This document shows, one piece after another, positions 7,605 through 15,573 of a stretch of DNA of 41,465 nucleotides; the first letter of the stretch is position 1; each line of letters starts with the position of its first letter. Source of the stretch: an uncultured Spirochaetaceae bacterium. Its GTDB lineage: Bacteria > Spirochaetota > Spirochaetia > Sphaerochaetales > Sphaerochaetaceae. The stretch is taken from assembly GCA_944389075.1 (NCBI GenBank), contig CALXLA010000037.1, forward strand, positions 1 through 41,465, read 5' to 3'. The notes beneath the pieces are model-generated. The model ran no database searches, was not told where the DNA came from, and saw only the letters and a program-made list of their open reading frames with translations. Position numbers and translations under genes: made by a program.

Positions 7605-8963
7605 TCATTTCTTCTTAGGTGTATTCGCCCAGAGCTCATCGGCTGTAGGCTTCCAGGTCTCAGCGTATGGCGTCGTCCTGTCGCAGAGCACATCAGCGCT
7701 TTCCGGTGACTCATAGTCCGTGGACACCGCGCCGGTCTCCTTCACCATGCCCCTCAGCTTCTCGGGATTCTCAAGCATAGGACAAGGCCTCAGCATGTTC
7801 TCATTGAACGGCTGTCCCTTCCTGTATGCCATGAACAGCGGCGACTGCAATGCCTCTACAAGAGTACACTCCCTTATATTCTTGTTCGAGTAGTGGATGA
7901 ACACACATGGCTCCACATCTCCCTTCGCATTGATATGGAAGTACCTTCTTCCTCCAGCGATGCATCCGCCTACATACTCAGCATCATTCTGGAAGTCCAG
8001 CGTGAATATCGCCTTTGTCTTCCTGTACTCCCTTATCCTCCTGTATACCTCGGTCCTCTGCTCCGGAGTCGGCAGAAGCTCAGGCACAGCTCCGTTGCCT
8101 ACCGGCATATAGTGGAAGAACCAGCAGAAGAATGCACCTGACTCTATCATGTAGTCGAAGAACTGCTCGCTCGAGATATCCGCATAGTTGCGGCTCGTAT
8201 AGCAGGTGGAGATTCCGAACGGAAGCTTATGCTCCTTCAGCAGCCTCATCGCATCCGCCACCTTCTTATAGATGCCGTTTCCTCTCCTGGAGTCATTGGC
8301 CTCTTCAAATCCCTCGAGAGAGATTGCCGGCACAAAGTTCCTGACCCTCAGCATCTCCTGACAGAAAGCCTCATCTATAAGCGTGCCATTCGTAAACGAC
8401 AGGAACTCACAGTCCGAGTGCTTCTCGCACAGCGCTATAATGTCCTTCTTCCTCACAAGAGGCTCACCGCCAGTGAAGATGTACATGTATGTACCAAGCG
8501 CCTTGCCCTGCGTGACTATCGAATCCATCTCATCCAAAGAGAGGTTCAGCCTGTTTCCGTATTCTGCCGCCCAGCAGCCCGTGCAATGCAGGTTGCATGC
8601 CGATGTAGGATCAAGAAGGATCGCCCATGGCACATTGCAGTTGTACTTCGCTTCGCTTTCACGTTCCTCGGCGGAACCCATTATAGCTGAATTGATGATG
8701 AAATTGCGGAAAAATGTCTTCCTGACATCAGTATCGAGCTCATAGAATCTCATCAGCAGCTGATACCAGTTGTCTTTCTTCTCAATCGCATTGCGGATGG
8801 CATTGCGCTGTGTCAGATACCAGCCATCTGGAAGCACCTTGTCCGCAAGGTCGAGAATCTTGATAGCATTCTTTTCTGGATCTTTTTCAAGATAGTTGAT
8901 CGCCTGATTGACGAAAATCGATGCAGCCTGGAGCTTTGCTTTCGCAACAAACCCATTACCCAT
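7605..8963 (-). CDS. Radical SAM protein with SPASM-like C-terminus
   Basis: This 452-residue protein has the CX3CX2C motif CNLHCTGC (Cys123, Cys127, Cys130) that binds the SAM-cleaving [4Fe-4S] cluster, then GGEPLVRK. Late cysteines (YVGGCIAGG, DVEPCVFIHYS, RPCPMLENP) suggest an auxiliary cluster of the SPASM type. The ~105 residues before the cluster motif are helical and typical of a family common in anaerobes; substrate is unknown. I chose the ATG at 8963 because GGAGGAGAA lies just upstream; a longer frame from 9011 would include the operator-like palindrome and has no ribosome site. It is transcribed alone and ends at a strong terminator. Confidence 0.9.
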   Translation of the reverse strand: MGNGFVAKAKLQAASIFVNQAINYLEKDPEKNAIKILDLADKVLPDGWYLTQRNAIRNAIEKKDNWYQLLMRFYELDTDVRKTFFRNFIINSAIMGSAEERESEAKYNCNVPWAILLDPTSACNLHCTGCWAAEYGNRLNLSLDEMDSIVTQGKALGTYMYIFTGGEPLVRKKDIIALCEKHSDCEFLSFTNGTLIDEAFCQEMLRVRNFVPAISLEGFEEANDSRRGNGIYKKVADAMRLLKEHKLPFGISTCYTSRNYADISSEQFFDYMIESGAFFCWFFHYMPVGNGAVPELLPTPEQRTEVYRRIREYRKTKAIFTLDFQNDAEYVGGCIAGGRRYFHINAKGDVEPCVFIHYSNKNIRECTLVEALQSPLFMAYRKGQPFNENMLRPCPMLENPEKLRGMVKETGAVSTDYESPESADVLCDRTTPYAETWKPTADELWANTPKKK

Positions 8964-8984
8964 ATGATTTCTCCTCCGGCATAT

Positions 8985-9000
8985 GATATTTGCAAATATC
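8985..9000. promoter_or_regulatory. Perfect 16-bp palindrome in the radical SAM leader
   Basis: GATATTTGCAAATATC is identical to its reverse complement. It lies between the predicted promoter (9058-9086, minus strand) and the ribosome site (about 8971-8978) of the radical SAM gene, where a bound repressor would block transcription. Confidence 0.5.
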
Positions 9001-9057
9001 CTTTTTGTCACGCAGACTACGGAAAGGATATCCTCTGAATATGCCCGAACACACTAA

Positions 9058-9086
9058 TCTATAGCCATGAAAATGCATTCAGGCAA
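9058..9086 (-). promoter_or_regulatory. Candidate sigma-70 promoter of the radical SAM gene
   Basis: On the minus strand TTGCCT (9086-9081) and TATAGA (9063-9058) are 17 bases apart. Each box matches consensus at four of six positions. Confidence 0.4.
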
Positions 9087-9112
9087 GCTTAAAAAATGAC
9101 AGATAGCTACTA

Positions 9113-9140
9113 TTGACTACTTATCTGGTACGATTATCAT
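9113..9140 (+). promoter_or_regulatory. Candidate sigma-70 promoter of the MATE gene at 9162
   Basis: TTGACT (9113-9118) and TATCAT (9135-9140) are each one base off consensus and are separated by 16 bases. The predicted start lies just before the ribosome site AGGAG (9148-9152). Confidence 0.55.
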
Positions 9141-9161
9141 TGCATTCAGGAGATTCTTGCT

Positions 9162-10502
9162 ATGGCTGGAAAGCATCAATTCACATCGAGGGAACTGGCT
9201 GCCCTGATCATACCGCTCATAGCTGATTCATTCCTTTCCATACTCATCGGCATGGCAGATACCATAATGGTCGCAAGATGCGGAGAAGCGGCAGTATCCG
9301 GGGTATCGCTTGTCGATTCGATATCGAATCTCCTTATCACGGTATTCAGCGCATTCGCGACAGGAGGCGCTGTCGTCATCTCCCAGTACCTCGGGCACAA
9401 GGAAGACGATAACGCAAAAGCAAGCGCCGTCAACCTGATCTACATCTCGGCTGCGATCTCCCTGCTGATGACACTGGTGATCCTTCCCATAAGAGGCCAT
9501 GTCATTGATTTCCTCTTCGGTTCGATTGAGGAAGATGTGAGGCTGTCCACGGATGAATACTTCGTTCCGATACTTCTTTCCTATCCCTTTCTGGCAGTCT
9601 ATTCTGCGATGACTGCAATATCCAGGGCTGAACGGAAGAGCTTCAGGACAATGGCTGTCTCTGCGATGATGAATGCAATCAATATCGGAGGCAATGCGAT
9701 GCTGATCTATCATCTGGGCCTCGGTCCCCGCGGTGCCGGAATCGCATCGCTTGCATCAAGAGTCGCAGGATGCATGGCAATGCTCATCATGATGATCAAC
9801 AGGAATGAGGATCTGAACATCAGAGGACTGCTGAAAGGCCCTGTCTCCCCTTATCTGATCAAGAAGATACTCAAGATCGCAATTCCCTCTGGCCTTGAAG
9901 GTGCGGCATTCCATGTCGGTAAGATAATGGTACAGTCTCTTACTGCAGGTCTTGGCACATCCGCGATGGCCATAAACGCTGTCGCGAACAACTACAATGG
10001 ATATGCGAACATCCCAGGAAACGGCCTGAATCTTGCCATGATAACCATAGTCGGGCAATGCAGGGGACAGAACAACATCAAGGATGTCAGATATTACACA
10101 TGGCTTCTCTTCGGCCTCGTATTCATTGCGACATTCATCGTAAACATACCTCTCTTCATTTTCAGTCCTCAGGTCATAAGCTTCTATGGCCTTCAGGATT
10201 CATCCCTGAGCGCCGCTATCCCGATCTGCAGGCTGTGCCTTGTGATGTGCACGACAATATGGCCATTCGCATTCACCCTGCCGAATATGCTCAAGGCCGT
10301 TGGCGATGTGAAGTATATACTCTTTGCCTCATTCTCCTCGATGTGGATATTCCGCGTAGGAGGCGCATATACCATGGTGAAGCTCTTCGGAATGGGCATC
10401 GAAGGCGTATGGTATGCGATGTATCTCGACTGGCTATGCCGTGGCATACTCTACTTCTGGAGAATCCGCAGCGGCAAGTGGGAAACGAAAAAAGTCATCT
10501 GA
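9162..10502 (+). CDS. MATE-family multidrug/toxin efflux transporter
   Basis: This 446-residue membrane protein has about 12 hydrophobic segments and the two-fold MATE layout. The first half carries ADSFLSILIGMADTIMVARCGE and GAVVISQYLG, and the second half the matching IPSGLEGAAFHVGKI and AMITIVGQCRG. The family exports cationic drugs or metabolites using a Na+ or H+ gradient; substrate is unknown. AGGAG precedes the ATG by 9 bases. It diverges from the radical SAM gene and converges on the lyase gene. Confidence 0.93.
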   Translation: MAGKHQFTSRELAALIIPLIADSFLSILIGMADTIMVARCGEAAVSGVSLVDSISNLLITVFSAFATGGAVVISQYLGHKEDDNAKASAVNLIYISAAISLLMTLVILPIRGHVIDFLFGSIEEDVRLSTDEYFVPILLSYPFLAVYSAMTAISRAERKSFRTMAVSAMMNAINIGGNAMLIYHLGLGPRGAGIASLASRVAGCMAMLIMMINRNEDLNIRGLLKGPVSPYLIKKILKIAIPSGLEGAAFHVGKIMVQSLTAGLGTSAMAINAVANNYNGYANIPGNGLNLAMITIVGQCRGQNNIKDVRYYTWLLFGLVFIATFIVNIPLFIFSPQVISFYGLQDSSLSAAIPICRLCLVMCTTIWPFAFTLPNMLKAVGDVKYILFASFSSMWIFRVGGAYTMVKLFGMGIEGVWYAMYLDWLCRGILYFWRIRSGKWETKKVI

Positions 10503-10513
10503 AGGAAGATTAA

Positions 10514-10539
10514 GCGGAACCTGCAACGCAATGTTCCGC
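10514..10539. terminator. Hairpin between convergent MATE and lyase genes
   Basis: GCGGAAC (10514-10520) pairs with GTTCCGC (10533-10539) around a 12-base loop. Neither side has a good T run, so it is a weak or factor-dependent terminator at best. Confidence 0.4.
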
Positions 10540-10584
10540 CTCAGTGCGTCTCTCTCAAAAGATGCAGGGATCCAGTTAACTTTG

Positions 10585-12030
10585 TCAGAGACTATCTCCG
10601 AAATCCCTTCTGAACGCTTTCACGATATCATCAAGCCAGGGCGTCACAGGCTCCAGACGTCCAAAGAAGAAGCGTAGCGATTCGGGTTCTTCCACGAAGC
10701 GCAGCCCGCCAACCAGATCGCGATGCTCATAGAGCCAGACAATCCTGTCAATTGCATACTCGACTTGAGATAGCGTGAAGACACGGCGCGGCATCGCGAG
10801 ACGCAGGAGCTCGACGGCAGCAAGGTGCTCAGATCCATCCTCCTCCCTTTGCTCAGAGATAGTGCCTCTCTCCATTCCCCTCACGCCGCCTGCCACATAC
10901 AATGCAGCCGCAAGAGCGCCAGCAGGATATTCTTCCTGTCTTACATGAGGAAGGAAGCATGATGCATCCAGATGACAGCCAAGGCCTCCTGGCGGTGTCA
11001 CGACAGGTACGCCTTTCCTGGCAAGCTCATCTGTCATGTACTTGATGAACAATGGTCCCTGTGAAATCACGCTCATATCCATTGTCTCATCAAGGCCGAC
11101 TGTCATGGCTTCCATCTCCCTGACACTCATTCCACCATAAGTAAGGAAACCTTCAAACATAGGAACAAGCTCCCTCATCCTCATGTAGAGCGCTTTGTCA
11201 TGCATAGCGATCCCGCCACCACGGGCAAAACCCAGCTTGCGTCCGGAGAAGTATATGATGTCCATCTTATCGCTGATTCTCTTCGTGATCTCCCTGAGAG
11301 ACAGATCCTTCGCACAGTCTTCCCTTTCTTTTATGAAATAGAGGTTATCCTGAAGGAGGCTGGCATCCAGTACTGTCAAAATGCCATGGCTGTGGGCAAT
11401 ATCGGCAGTCATCTCTATATTCTCAAGTGACAGAGGCTGTCCACCGATGAGATTCGTCCCGGCTTCGATCCTGATAAATGGAATCCTGTCGCTTTTCTCA
11501 TCGAGAAGCCTTTCCAGTTTCTCAAGGTCAAAGTTCCCTTTGAATGGATAGTCACTTACAATCTTCGTGCCTTCATCAACCACAAGCTCCGCAACACTTC
11601 CACCCAGACGCGTGATATGGGCTTTCGTCGTTGTGAAATGATAGTTCATCGGTATTATCGATCCAGGACGGACGAATGTCATCGCGATTATGTTCTCAGC
11701 GGCTCTCCCCTGATGGGCCGGGAGGAAATATTCTGTGCCGAAAATCTCATAGAGCTTATCAGTAAGCCGCGTGAATGTGGAACTGCCAGCATAACTGTCA
11801 TCAGCGACCATCATCGATGCAAGCTGTCTGTCACTCATGGCATTGACGCCGCTATCGGTAAGCATATCGAGGAATATATCCTTGTTCTTCAAGAGGAATG
11901 TATTGCATCCCGCTTCAAGCATAGCCTCTCTTCTTCGCTCTACAGGAACAAGGTCAAGCTTCTGTACGATCCGGACCTTGTGCAGTTCAAGGGGAATATC
12001 CTTCCCTGAGTAAAAACGTATCCCACTCAT
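10585..12030 (-). CDS. Beta-eliminating lyase (tryptophanase / tyrosine phenol-lyase family, divergent)
   Basis: This 481-residue PLP enzyme aligns by eye along its whole length with tryptophanase and tyrosine phenol-lyase: NTFLLKNKDIFLDMLTDSG, DDSYAGS (Tyr80), PAHQGRAAE, YPFKGNFDLE, GGQPLSLEN, and the Schiff-base lysine in FSGRK (Lys265). The Asp that contacts the pyridine nitrogen is kept (Asp222), but the Arg three residues later (Arg226 in E. coli TnaA, Arg217 in tyrosine phenol-lyase) is Leu225 here. Substrate is therefore uncertain. AAAGGAGG precedes the ATG at 12030 by 5 bases; an upstream in-frame extension to 12165 overlaps the promoter and is rejected. Confidence 0.9.
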   Translation of the reverse strand: MSGIRFYSGKDIPLELHKVRIVQKLDLVPVERRREAMLEAGCNTFLLKNKDIFLDMLTDSGVNAMSDRQLASMMVADDSYAGSSTFTRLTDKLYEIFGTEYFLPAHQGRAAENIIAMTFVRPGSIIPMNYHFTTTKAHITRLGGSVAELVVDEGTKIVSDYPFKGNFDLEKLERLLDEKSDRIPFIRIEAGTNLIGGQPLSLENIEMTADIAHSHGILTVLDASLLQDNLYFIKEREDCAKDLSLREITKRISDKMDIIYFSGRKLGFARGGGIAMHDKALYMRMRELVPMFEGFLTYGGMSVREMEAMTVGLDETMDMSVISQGPLFIKYMTDELARKGVPVVTPPGGLGCHLDASCFLPHVRQEEYPAGALAAALYVAGGVRGMERGTISEQREEDGSEHLAAVELLRLAMPRRVFTLSQVEYAIDRIVWLYEHRDLVGGLRFVEEPESLRFFFGRLEPVTPWLDDIVKAFRRDFGDSL

Positions 12031-12049
12031 TCCAGCCTCCTTTATCCCC

Positions 12050-12078
12050 ATTTTCAGGCAGAATGCATCACAGGTCAA
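12050..12078 (-). promoter_or_regulatory. Candidate promoter of the beta-eliminating lyase gene
   Basis: On the minus strand TTGACC (12078-12073) and GAAAAT (12055-12050) are 17 bases apart, leaving a short leader before the AAAGGAGG ribosome site. The rest of the 310-base divergent gap (12031-12340) is AT-rich and holds no open frame I can support. Confidence 0.4.
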
Positions 12079-12281
12079 TTTTATTATGCATAAAAAATGA
12101 ATAAATATCCAAGAACATGAAAGCAAGACAGCGAAACTTGAATTCCATGATGGCATGTTTCTCATCAGATACTGAGAATATGGCCACTAACCAGCACCTG
12201 CGAAGCTTTTTCTCTGATATAGGACCTTCTGGATGACATATTGATGATTTGCAACTTTTTCATGCCAATATCATCAGGGCG

Positions 12282-12290
12282 TGATAGAAT
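12282..12290 (+). promoter_or_regulatory. Extended -10 element of the ABC importer operon
   Basis: TG-A-TAGAAT forms an extended -10 box with a five-of-six core. No convincing -35 is seen at the proper distance, as is common for extended -10 promoters. It lies about 50 bases before the binding-protein start. Confidence 0.4.
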
Positions 12291-12340
12291 TCACATTGAG
12301 TTAACGGATTTTTCACATGTTGTTAATAAAGGAGGCAATC

Positions 12341-13693
12341 ATGTCGAAACTTACTAAATGCATTCTCGCTGCAATCATGATTGTGCTGATTGCATTGCCT
12401 GTATTCGCCAGCGGAAGCGGCGAAGCCGCCAAGGCATCAGGCCCATCAGCCGTACAGCAGATAATCGAACAGGCTGAAGGAATGAGCATGGAGGAACTTG
12501 CGCAGAAGGCTATCGAAGAGTCCAATGGCAAGACATTCTATGGAGTCGGCAACTCAAGCCGTGGCAACACAGCACTTCCTCTCTTCATCTCCTATCTCCA
12601 GACAATAGATCCAAGCTACACACTCAACTATGAGTGGCAGCAGCCAAAGAACAACAAGATCTTTGACCAGCTGACAGCTGATTCACTCAAAGAGACGGGT
12701 ACATTCGCAATGACCCTCATCCAGGATGGCAACCAGATTGAAAGCAAGATGGTAAGGACAGGCATCCTCGATACATTCATCCCTAAGGAATGGGCAGAGG
12801 CAAATGGTACAACCGCAGCTGAATACGAAGGCTATCTTCCTCTCCAGACCCTGAACAAGGTCTTCATGTACAACAATACAGGCAGCAAGACCTATGACAA
12901 TGTCTGGGATTTCGTAGCACCTGGCGAACATGGCCTTTTCATGGATATCGATTCGGAAATCGTTGGAAAGAACTTCCTCTACATGCTCACAGCTGACAGA
13001 TACTCAGCAGAGCTCAAGAGCGCATTCGATGCACTTTCCGATGAGGAAAAAGCTGTATTCCAGCCGACGATCGATCTCGTCGCATCTGATGCCGAGGACC
13101 TCGGACTCGGAGAGAACGGCAAGTATGCACTCGCATGGATCAAGCTCTGGGTCGAGAGCTACAACGCACAGACAGATGATGGACCTATCTGCAATACACT
13201 CGTATCCGCATCGGCAACAGACCAGTTCGGACTTCTTGTCTACTCCAAGCTCAGAAGCGTAGAAGAATCTGCTACAGTTTCGAAGAAGAACGTGGATATC
13301 GCGGCATATAACGATGGCTACCAGGGCTTTGGCGGATATGGATACTGCCACTACCTCTTCGTCACCGACAACTCACCGCTTCCATGGACAGCATGTGCAT
13401 TCATTGCATACATGGTCAACACAGCTGACGGCTTCTCAGCATGGGGCAAGGATATCGGAGGATACTCATCGAATCCTAACGTCGCAGCAGAGACAGAGGC
13501 TATCTACCAGCACATGACTGGCGGCATGGCAGAAGATGGAACAACAGTCGTCTATCCTGCGCTCAATGACCGTGGCGGCGACTGGTGGCTGTCCGAAGAC
13601 AGGCTCGTCATCGAAGACCCATCTTACTGCGCATCTGTTTCCTTCACAGTAGGAAGCTGGATCGAAATGCTTTCAAAGTACACACCGCAGTAA
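12341..13693 (+). CDS. ABC transporter extracellular solute-binding protein
   Basis: This 450-residue secreted protein begins with a signal peptide ending in LPVFA followed by SGSGEA, the pattern of many spirochaete binding proteins; no lipobox cysteine is present. Length and the mixed lobes (TGTFAMTLIQDGN, WDFVAPGEHGLFMDID, YGYCHYLFVTDNSPLPW) fit a large type-2 binding protein, and the neighbours suggest the Fe3+/polyamine/thiamine importer class, but the ligand cannot be read. AAAGGAGG stands 6 bases before the ATG at 12341; an upstream ATG at 12317 lacks a ribosome site. It heads a three-gene operon with a hairpin after it. Confidence 0.88.
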   Translation: MSKLTKCILAAIMIVLIALPVFASGSGEAAKASGPSAVQQIIEQAEGMSMEELAQKAIEESNGKTFYGVGNSSRGNTALPLFISYLQTIDPSYTLNYEWQQPKNNKIFDQLTADSLKETGTFAMTLIQDGNQIESKMVRTGILDTFIPKEWAEANGTTAAEYEGYLPLQTLNKVFMYNNTGSKTYDNVWDFVAPGEHGLFMDIDSEIVGKNFLYMLTADRYSAELKSAFDALSDEEKAVFQPTIDLVASDAEDLGLGENGKYALAWIKLWVESYNAQTDDGPICNTLVSASATDQFGLLVYSKLRSVEESATVSKKNVDIAAYNDGYQGFGGYGYCHYLFVTDNSPLPWTACAFIAYMVNTADGFSAWGKDIGGYSSNPNVAAETEAIYQHMTGGMAEDGTTVVYPALNDRGGDWWLSEDRLVIEDPSYCASVSFTVGSWIEMLSKYTPQ

Positions 13694-13704
13694 GCTCTGC
13701 TAAT

Positions 13705-13731
13705 GCCCCTGCAGGACTCTGCGGGGGCTTT
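13705..13731 (+). terminator. Attenuating hairpin between binding protein and permease
   Basis: GCCCCTGCAG (13705-13714) pairs with CTGCGGGGGC (13719-13728) with one G-T wobble and a 4-base loop, followed by TTTCTC. The short T run suggests partial termination, giving more binding protein than permease. Confidence 0.65.
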
Positions 13732-13754
13732 CTCACATCATATAGGAACAATCA

Positions 13755-15572
13755 ATGGCAAATACCAACACATCAGGCTTCAGACTTGCATTGAATAAGA
13801 CAAGGACCTTCCTATCAAAGCCGCAGAATGTGATACTCCTGCTGATGGGAATAGTCCTTACCTTCAGCACGCTTGCACCGATAATCGCAATTGCTGAAGA
13901 CACGTTCAAGATTCATCCCGGCACGATTGATGAATACCTGAGCGGAAGAAGCCATGGATACACATTGGCAAACTATCTGGATCTCTTCACATCGCCGCTG
14001 GCAAAGCGCAATCTCTGGGATCCGCTTATAAATACGATACTTCTGTCTGTAGGAGCTTGCGTGATCGCAATACTCTTCGGAGGCATATTCGCCTTCCTGA
14101 TCACAAGGACAGATCTCAAGGCAAGAAAGTATCTGAGCTCCATATTCATATTCCCATACATAATGCCCCAGTGGACTCTTGCAGTCGTCTGGCAGCACAT
14201 GTTCTCATCAAATGCAGTCACAGGAACATCAAACGGGCTCCTTGCATCATTCGGCATAATAATGCCTGCATGGTGGTGCGTAGGATTATTCCCGAGCATC
14301 ATAGTGCTTGGACTCCATTATGCTCCTTTCGCATACATACTGATCGGCGGGATATTCCGCAACATGGACGCGAATCTCGAAGAAGCGGCAACCATCCTTG
14401 ACACTCCGAAGTGGAAGTCAATGCTCAGAATCACGATACCGATGGTGAAGCCCGCGATTCTGTCAACAGTGCTCCTCGTCTTCGGAGGTGCCATGGGAAG
14501 CTACCCGGTACCTCATTACCTTAATCTGACAACACTCTCGACGAAGTATGTCTCGCTCAACGATAAATACACAGGAGAGGCCAGCATCCTTGCCATCATA
14601 ATGATGCTGTTCGGAGTTGCCATCATGTTCGTGAACCAGCTCAGCATAAAGAGCAGGAAGAACTATACGACAGTAACAGGCAAATCCGGGCAGATCTCGA
14701 AAGTATCGCTTGGGAAAGCTGGTAAGTATATCATCGCGATAATCCTGATAATCCTGACATTCTTCACTTCGATATTCCCTATCATCTCCTTTGCATTCGA
14801 GACATTCCTCCCGAACCCAGGAGACTACAGCTTCCTGTACACAGGTGATCCTTCGAACCTGACAACGAAGTGGTGGGTGACAAATGAGAACATCACGGAG
14901 AACGGCATGTACGGACAGCAGGGAATACTGCACAATCCGACGATATGGAGGGCATACAAGGGAACGATCCTCGTCGCTGTATGCTGCTCTCTCTTCGCAG
15001 GTACGATCGGAACGATGATAGGCTATGCAGTATCGAAATCAAGACGTTCCAAGGCAGCAGGATATGTCAACTCAATGGCATTCCTCCCCTACCTCATGCC
15101 TTCAATTGCCGTAGGTGCGGCCTTCTTCACGCTCTTCTCAAATGAGCACATCAACCTGTTCAATACATACACGCTTCTGATCATCACAGGAACGATAAAG
15201 TATATTCCTTTCGCATCCAGAAGCGCGCTTAACTCAATGCTCCAGCTTTCCGGGGAGATAGAAGAAGCCGCTCTCATACAGAATATCCCCTGGTACAAGA
15301 GAATGCTCAGAATCATCATACCGATTCAGAAGACATCGATACTCAGCGGCTATCTGCTGCCATTCATGACATGCCTCAGAGAGCTCAGCCTCTTCATGCT
15401 TCTCTGCGTACAGGGTTTCATACTTGCGACAACGCTCGACTACTTCGATGAAATGGGTCTCTATGCATTCTCAAGCGGTATCAATCTGATACTCATAGTG
15501 ACGATTCTTATATGCAATACAATAGTCAATAAGCTCACAGGCGCCAGCATTGACAGCGGAATAGGAGGTTGA
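13755..15572 (+). CDS. ABC transporter permease, two fused modules (FbpB type)
   Basis: This 605-residue membrane protein contains two tandem permease modules of about six helices each. Each has an EAA loop for contacting the ATPase: NLEEAATILDTPKWKSMLRITIPMVKPA in the first and EIEEAALIQNIPWYKRMLRIIIPIQKTS in the second. This is the fused arrangement of Fe3+, thiamine and related importers. A periplasmic loop of ~75 residues (FLPNPGDYSFLYTGDPSN onward) lies early in the second half. AGGAA lies 6 bases before the ATG. The ATPase gene starts 2 bases after the stop's first downstream base, so the two are coupled. Confidence 0.93.
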   Translation: MANTNTSGFRLALNKTRTFLSKPQNVILLLMGIVLTFSTLAPIIAIAEDTFKIHPGTIDEYLSGRSHGYTLANYLDLFTSPLAKRNLWDPLINTILLSVGACVIAILFGGIFAFLITRTDLKARKYLSSIFIFPYIMPQWTLAVVWQHMFSSNAVTGTSNGLLASFGIIMPAWWCVGLFPSIIVLGLHYAPFAYILIGGIFRNMDANLEEAATILDTPKWKSMLRITIPMVKPAILSTVLLVFGGAMGSYPVPHYLNLTTLSTKYVSLNDKYTGEASILAIIMMLFGVAIMFVNQLSIKSRKNYTTVTGKSGQISKVSLGKAGKYIIAIILIILTFFTSIFPIISFAFETFLPNPGDYSFLYTGDPSNLTTKWWVTNENITENGMYGQQGILHNPTIWRAYKGTILVAVCCSLFAGTIGTMIGYAVSKSRRSKAAGYVNSMAFLPYLMPSIAVGAAFFTLFSNEHINLFNTYTLLIITGTIKYIPFASRSALNSMLQLSGEIEEAALIQNIPWYKRMLRIIIPIQKTSILSGYLLPFMTCLRELSLFMLLCVQGFILATTLDYFDEMGLYAFSSGINLILIVTILICNTIVNKLTGASIDSGIGG

Positions 15573-15573
15573 A

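Noticed and set aside
9074-9150. Direct repeat TGCATTCAGG at 9074-9083 and 9141-9150
   Set aside because: Only 10 bases, two copies, and the second forms part of the MATE ribosome site; probably chance.
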